DNA from: Paramacrobiotus metropolitanus
Lineage: Eukaryota > Tardigrada > Eutardigrada > Parachela > Macrobiotidae
Length of the DNA stretch: 64,000 nt
Reading direction: 5' to 3'
Assembly (NCBI RefSeq): GCF_019649055.1
Contig: NW_026570255.1
Location: forward strand, 930,001-994,000
Part shown: piece after piece, positions 60,281 to 64,000 of the stretch
How the letters are laid out: each line of letters begins with the position of its first letter
Numbering within the stretch: position 1 is the first letter of the stretch
Position numbers and translations under genes: made by a program
Notes under the pieces: generated by a model
Seen by the model: the letters and a program-made list of their open reading frames with translations, nothing else
Database searches by the model: none
Told to the model about the DNA's origin: nothing

Positions 60281-62020
60281 ATAATTATTGTATTAAACCA
60301 AATCTGCACGAAGAGTACGAGTAGTGCATTTAGTAGAGTCGGTACGTACTTAATAACGTTTAATGCGGAATGGAATCCGCAAGCGAAATGTATAGTAAGT
60401 ACTGTGCAACCCTGAAAACAATTCTAACAGAGTCCTCTTTTGGAAGATTGTTGGTGGCTGCTGCGTTGCTAGGCATCCCATACGGCAAACACGGGATACG
60501 CCACGCGGCGCTTGTTGAATTGCCTTCTCGAAAAACAGTCGTCCAGACTTAGTTCCCTCTTACGGTCTTACCTAATGCTTGATGTTAGCATTCTCGAGTT
60601 ACTTGCAGTGGTAATAATTCCTCGCGGCTCAGGTACAGGGCTTCTACCAAATTTCTACCGTTCCCGTAATACATCATTATACATGTTTATTCGTCTGAGA
60701 CCCATGCATTTTCCTCCAACATGTCGCGACATATGCCACGAGCGTCGCCCAGGATTCGTCGCGTTAATCACGTGAGTATCTTGTTTTCTGGGTAATTAAA
60801 TATGAGAGGAAGCCGGTCACTTCACGATTAAACCGCGGTGACCAGCCAATACGTCTGGACGAAAATTTTCTAGCGGAGGTTATGGTGGTTGCGCCGCCCA
60901 ATACGTCCCGTAAATTTACCGCCGCCCCAGTTTTTCTGTCTATGCAGCCATTATGTTCTGAATCATTGAATGTGTTTTAAGCCGGACATCTATGTTCATC
61001 ATCAATATTTTATAAATTTTCAACTTTCATACATTTGCCAAATTTTTTAAATTCCTTAATGCATATTAATAACCGCATAATTTTCCCAAGTGCCAGAAAT
61101 TTTGTGTTTAACTTTTTAAACTGCAAAAAGTTTCCAGAACTAGTTAACTTCAGTTAACAAAGATAGTGGGGTGGAGTATGACTGCCTCGTCGAAAATACT
61201 AGGAGGGCAAAATTTACGGGGGACGTTGTTATTGGCTCGGGGGCGTTTTTGGCCGGTTTACCAAGTACCAGCCAAAAAAACGTCCACCGACCGTTTAATT
61301 CGCTGCGAATTTTTAATCGCATATAAGAGCCCTAATTAAATGACGCTCCCGTGAACGTATTGGGTTATTTGCTTTTGCTATACTTTCTCTCGCTTACTGC
61401 TTCTCCGGTTTGGAGAAACACTAAGCGAGAGGAAACCTCCAACATAAGGGAAGGAAAACAATCCAGCTGCGGGTTTAGAGCAGAGATCGCTCGTACAATT
61501 TCGGCACCCGAGCCTACTGTTGGCTAGCCTGTCGGTCCACCTCGTCTCACCGCGTTGCTGGGTCTTGCCGCCATCTCCAGGGCGGTCCTGTTTCGTTTCG
61601 CCGGATTCTGTAACGCCGGATCTGCGACTGGGCGCGCGGCTGTTGCAGCTTCCACTATGTACCGCGAACCCATTAAATTTTATCATTTAGCCTTCTATTC
61701 AATAAACGGTAAACCAGTTATTCCAAATCTATTATTTAAATGTGTTTTGCTGCAGCAGATTATTAACTTATTAATTATTAATTTATTTTTCTAGTAAATT
61801 TTAATTGTTTACGGCTTCGGATTATCCATTCGTTCACACCCTTCACGATTATGGTCAGCTACGAGGAAGCGTCATTTTAAAATAATAATTTCAGCTACCG
61901 TGTGCTCGGATTTGCTGGCGCACATGCCGTGTTAAACGACAGCCATTCCAGTGCAACTGACCTTTTTAAAAATTAATATAATATGTAAGATTAATTTGCA
62001 GTTTATGGCATCAGAAAGGT
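60281..62020. other. Intergenic with hairpin and inverted repeat
   Basis: No convincing gene. A nested perfect hairpin is at 61387-61431 (stems CTCTCGCTTA and TTCTCC). A weaker inverted repeat pairs CCAATACGTCCCGTAAATTT at 60898 with AAATTTACGGGGGACGTTGT at 61209, possibly a folded MITE. The GC-rich patch 61490-61660 has no clean frame. Confidence 0.4.
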
Positions 62021-62029
62021 CTTAACAGT

Positions 62030-63540
62030 TCTGGCCTGCCCTTCTATCGAAAAATTCACGCATCCGATTTTTTAAATCATTAAAATCTGTCAGTCACGTG
62101 CTAGCAAACGTTTTTCGGCATAATGACCTTTTCAAAAAATTTTTTTCCTTAAGAATTCCGCTGGTAAAATTTATTTTTTCAAATTGTAATCGTAATCCTG
62201 TTGTCAACTGTTCTTCTCGATTGTGCGCAGTTCGGTATTACCGCGTTCCGCTGCAATAAACCGAAGGGAATGATTAGCAGCGACCTCACCAAGCGGTAAA
62301 CGTTTACCGCATCATTTGCCCTCATTTGCGCTTTGGGTAAGGCGGGATAGCATTACCCAAAGCGATTACATTTGAGTTTGTTAATTTGTTAACTGCTGGT
62401 TTGATTTTTGAAGGCAGAAGGCGTTCAATACGAATGACGTTTTTACACATCGCTTCTGTACAGGTTCCGTTGGTAAAATTTCTCCGAAGACTGTTCTTCA
62501 ACTTCTTTAGAGGATTTAATAATTTTTTGCCTACAGAATGCGTTCGTCCCTGACATCTGCTTAAAGCACTTTCTCTTTATACTGCCTACGGTTTCTCAGT
62601 AGCGAAACGAACCAGTTATACGGTCATCCTCTCTTGTATGCGATGGAGCTTCGGTATTTCCGCGTTGCGTTGCGTTCTAACGATGAGTGACGGTTGACAT
62701 TTCGGATTCGCTTAAAACTTTGCTTCCCTTTAGAGACTGTTAATTAACTTCATTATCAGCTTAATTTCTGGATGGCGCTGCTCATGCGGTTTAAAAAAGG
62801 CGTTTTTCCCAGGTTTTCAAGCCATGCACGATTATTTCAATGAGAACGTTGAAAGTGTGTGTGCATGGCATTTGAATACGGCATCGGCCCTGTTAAGTCC
62901 TTTCCTTACAGTGTATGCAGTTTATAAAATGACTCAAACTGACCGAAAAATTCTTCCCGTTTTTCTGTAGGAAAATCCCGCATCGCAGCTGGATGTATTC
63001 GCCAGTCATAATTACGCCGCGGCGTGATTTTCTTTTTTAAATATCTCTTCAGGCTTATAACTCCAGTTCAGTAGTTGAAAGTTGTCATTTCGGAGCGATT
63101 CGGTTGAGCGCGTTTCGGTATCACATCATTTCCGCTGCGTTAGGACAATGACGTCCATGACAAGCGGCCAACTATTCGGATCCCGTTGACCGCATCGTTC
63201 GCACTATCTGCCTCCGATAGCTGTTCTTCAACTTCTTTATCAGTTTTTTTTAATACACAGCTAATTCGGTTTCCCCCGATTTTGATGCTATGCACGATTG
63301 TGCTGATTGCGACTTCGGCAGTCGGTAAGACTAAATGAAGGTTCGGTCATGTGAAGTCCACATGTCCGTTACATTTTTTGTAGTGCTTAGCCAGTCTTCA
63401 AAACTAATATTCGAGTCAAACCTGGAAAGTTCTCAATATTAACGTCTCTGTTCAGAATCTCGCGCATTCCAGCTGTACGCATCGAGTGTTTTTTCCGAAG
63501 AACTGAAAGTATAGGCGGCTGAAGTTCTGATTATGCTCTG
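62030..63540. repeat. Degenerate long tandem repeats
   Basis: Recurring landmarks are CGGTATT.CCGCGTT.CG at 62232, 62651 and 63116 (spacing about 420-465), CTTCAACTTCTTTA at 62492 and 63227, and TGCACGATT at 62826 and 63292. The copies are strongly eroded, so unit boundaries are unclear. Confidence 0.4.
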
Positions 63541-64000
63541 TCACCGTTTATTTCGTCGCCTAAATATTAACATTTTTTTAACTAAAACTAACGGGACCTT
63601 TCCACAGCCAGTTTGTCCCAATGAAGAAGCGCTCCGTAGTTTCTGTGGTATATAACGACCCGCATTTTGATATTCCTCAGTATCAGGTATTTGATGCTTA
63701 TAACGACCGTAAATAGGAGATACAGGATAGGTAAGGTCGACGTTGGTGTAATAAACCCTACATGTTGGCTGATTTTAGTAGCGAATCGTATGATAAATAC
63801 TTGTGTACTGTGGCAGCTACTCCGTATTTCAGTATCACCAGAACGTTGGCGAACGCAACGTTCGGTGCTTACTGGTTACGGAGTGCCTGTTCGTTCTGCA
63901 GACGATCAGCACAATGTGATGCAGCAGGTACTGTGTTTACTATGTGCCAGATCCATACAAGAATTTAATTTCGGAAGAATGATGAGAAAATGATTTCAGT
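63541..64000. other. Right edge, unassigned
   Basis: A 31-codon frame at 63621 (MKKRSVVSVVYNDPHFD) and a frame at 63762 (MLADFSSESYDKYLC) look mildly coding-like and could be exons of a gene beyond the edge. No family is recognised. Confidence 0.25.

Noticed and set aside
60430-60550. Carboxylesterase-like LLGIPYGK
   Set aside because: The match covers only a few residues, the following Arg-Phe motif is missing and the frame stops soon after.

Overview
The window is nuclear DNA from an invertebrate animal. Genes are split by GT-AG introns, many only 60-500 bases long. The conserved proteins are animal types: a cilium radial-spoke head protein, a spastin-like AAA ATPase, Ly6/three-finger proteins, and a membrane protein with Ig, EGF and transmembrane parts. 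Intergenic DNA is AT-rich and full of mobile and tandem repeats. A tardigrade or similar small ecdysozoan would fit, but nothing here fixes the species. Gene models were joined by hand from reading frames and splice sites whose phases agree; no transcript was available.

Left part (1-24 kb). A radial-spoke gene (+) runs in from the left edge and converges on a spastin-like AAA gene (-). A cluster of Ly6-like genes follows at 7-14 kb: one divergent pair, one more complete gene with a GPI-type tail, and one decayed relative. The block at 14.2-16.1 kb holds short non-autonomous Helitrons joined head to tail. Next come an unrecognised secreted protein, a neuregulin-like Ig/EGF/TM gene with a very long proline-rich ectodomain, and a small cysteine-rich secreted peptide.

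Middle part (24-47 kb). This holds a trypsin-like remnant, minisatellite arrays with duplicated segments and palindromes (25.7-30.7 kb), and a deoxynucleoside-kinase 3' exon cut at a repeat boundary. A coiled-coil/F-box gene, a two-exon gene with a degenerate Ulp1-like region, and a Crinkler/RHS-type P-loop NTPase plus PD-(D/E)XK gene follow. The last of these is broken by a single in-frame stop. A partly resolved multi-exon gene lies at 45-46 kb.

Right part (48-64 kb). The main find is an apparently complete 9.7-kb autonomous Helitron (49076-58789), read on the minus strand. It starts with TC, ends with CTGG after a small hairpin, and sits between A and T. It encodes a 1772-residue Rep/Helicase with an N-terminal CxxC region and a C-terminal Ulp1-like cysteine protease, and a seven-exon 381-residue RPA70-like ssDNA-binding protein. 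Its two ends match those of the short elements at 14.9-16.1 kb. A different repeat, U (about 495 bp), abuts it on both sides at the same TTA junction, with three tandem copies on the right. The last 4 kb holds degenerate tandem repeats and no convincing gene.
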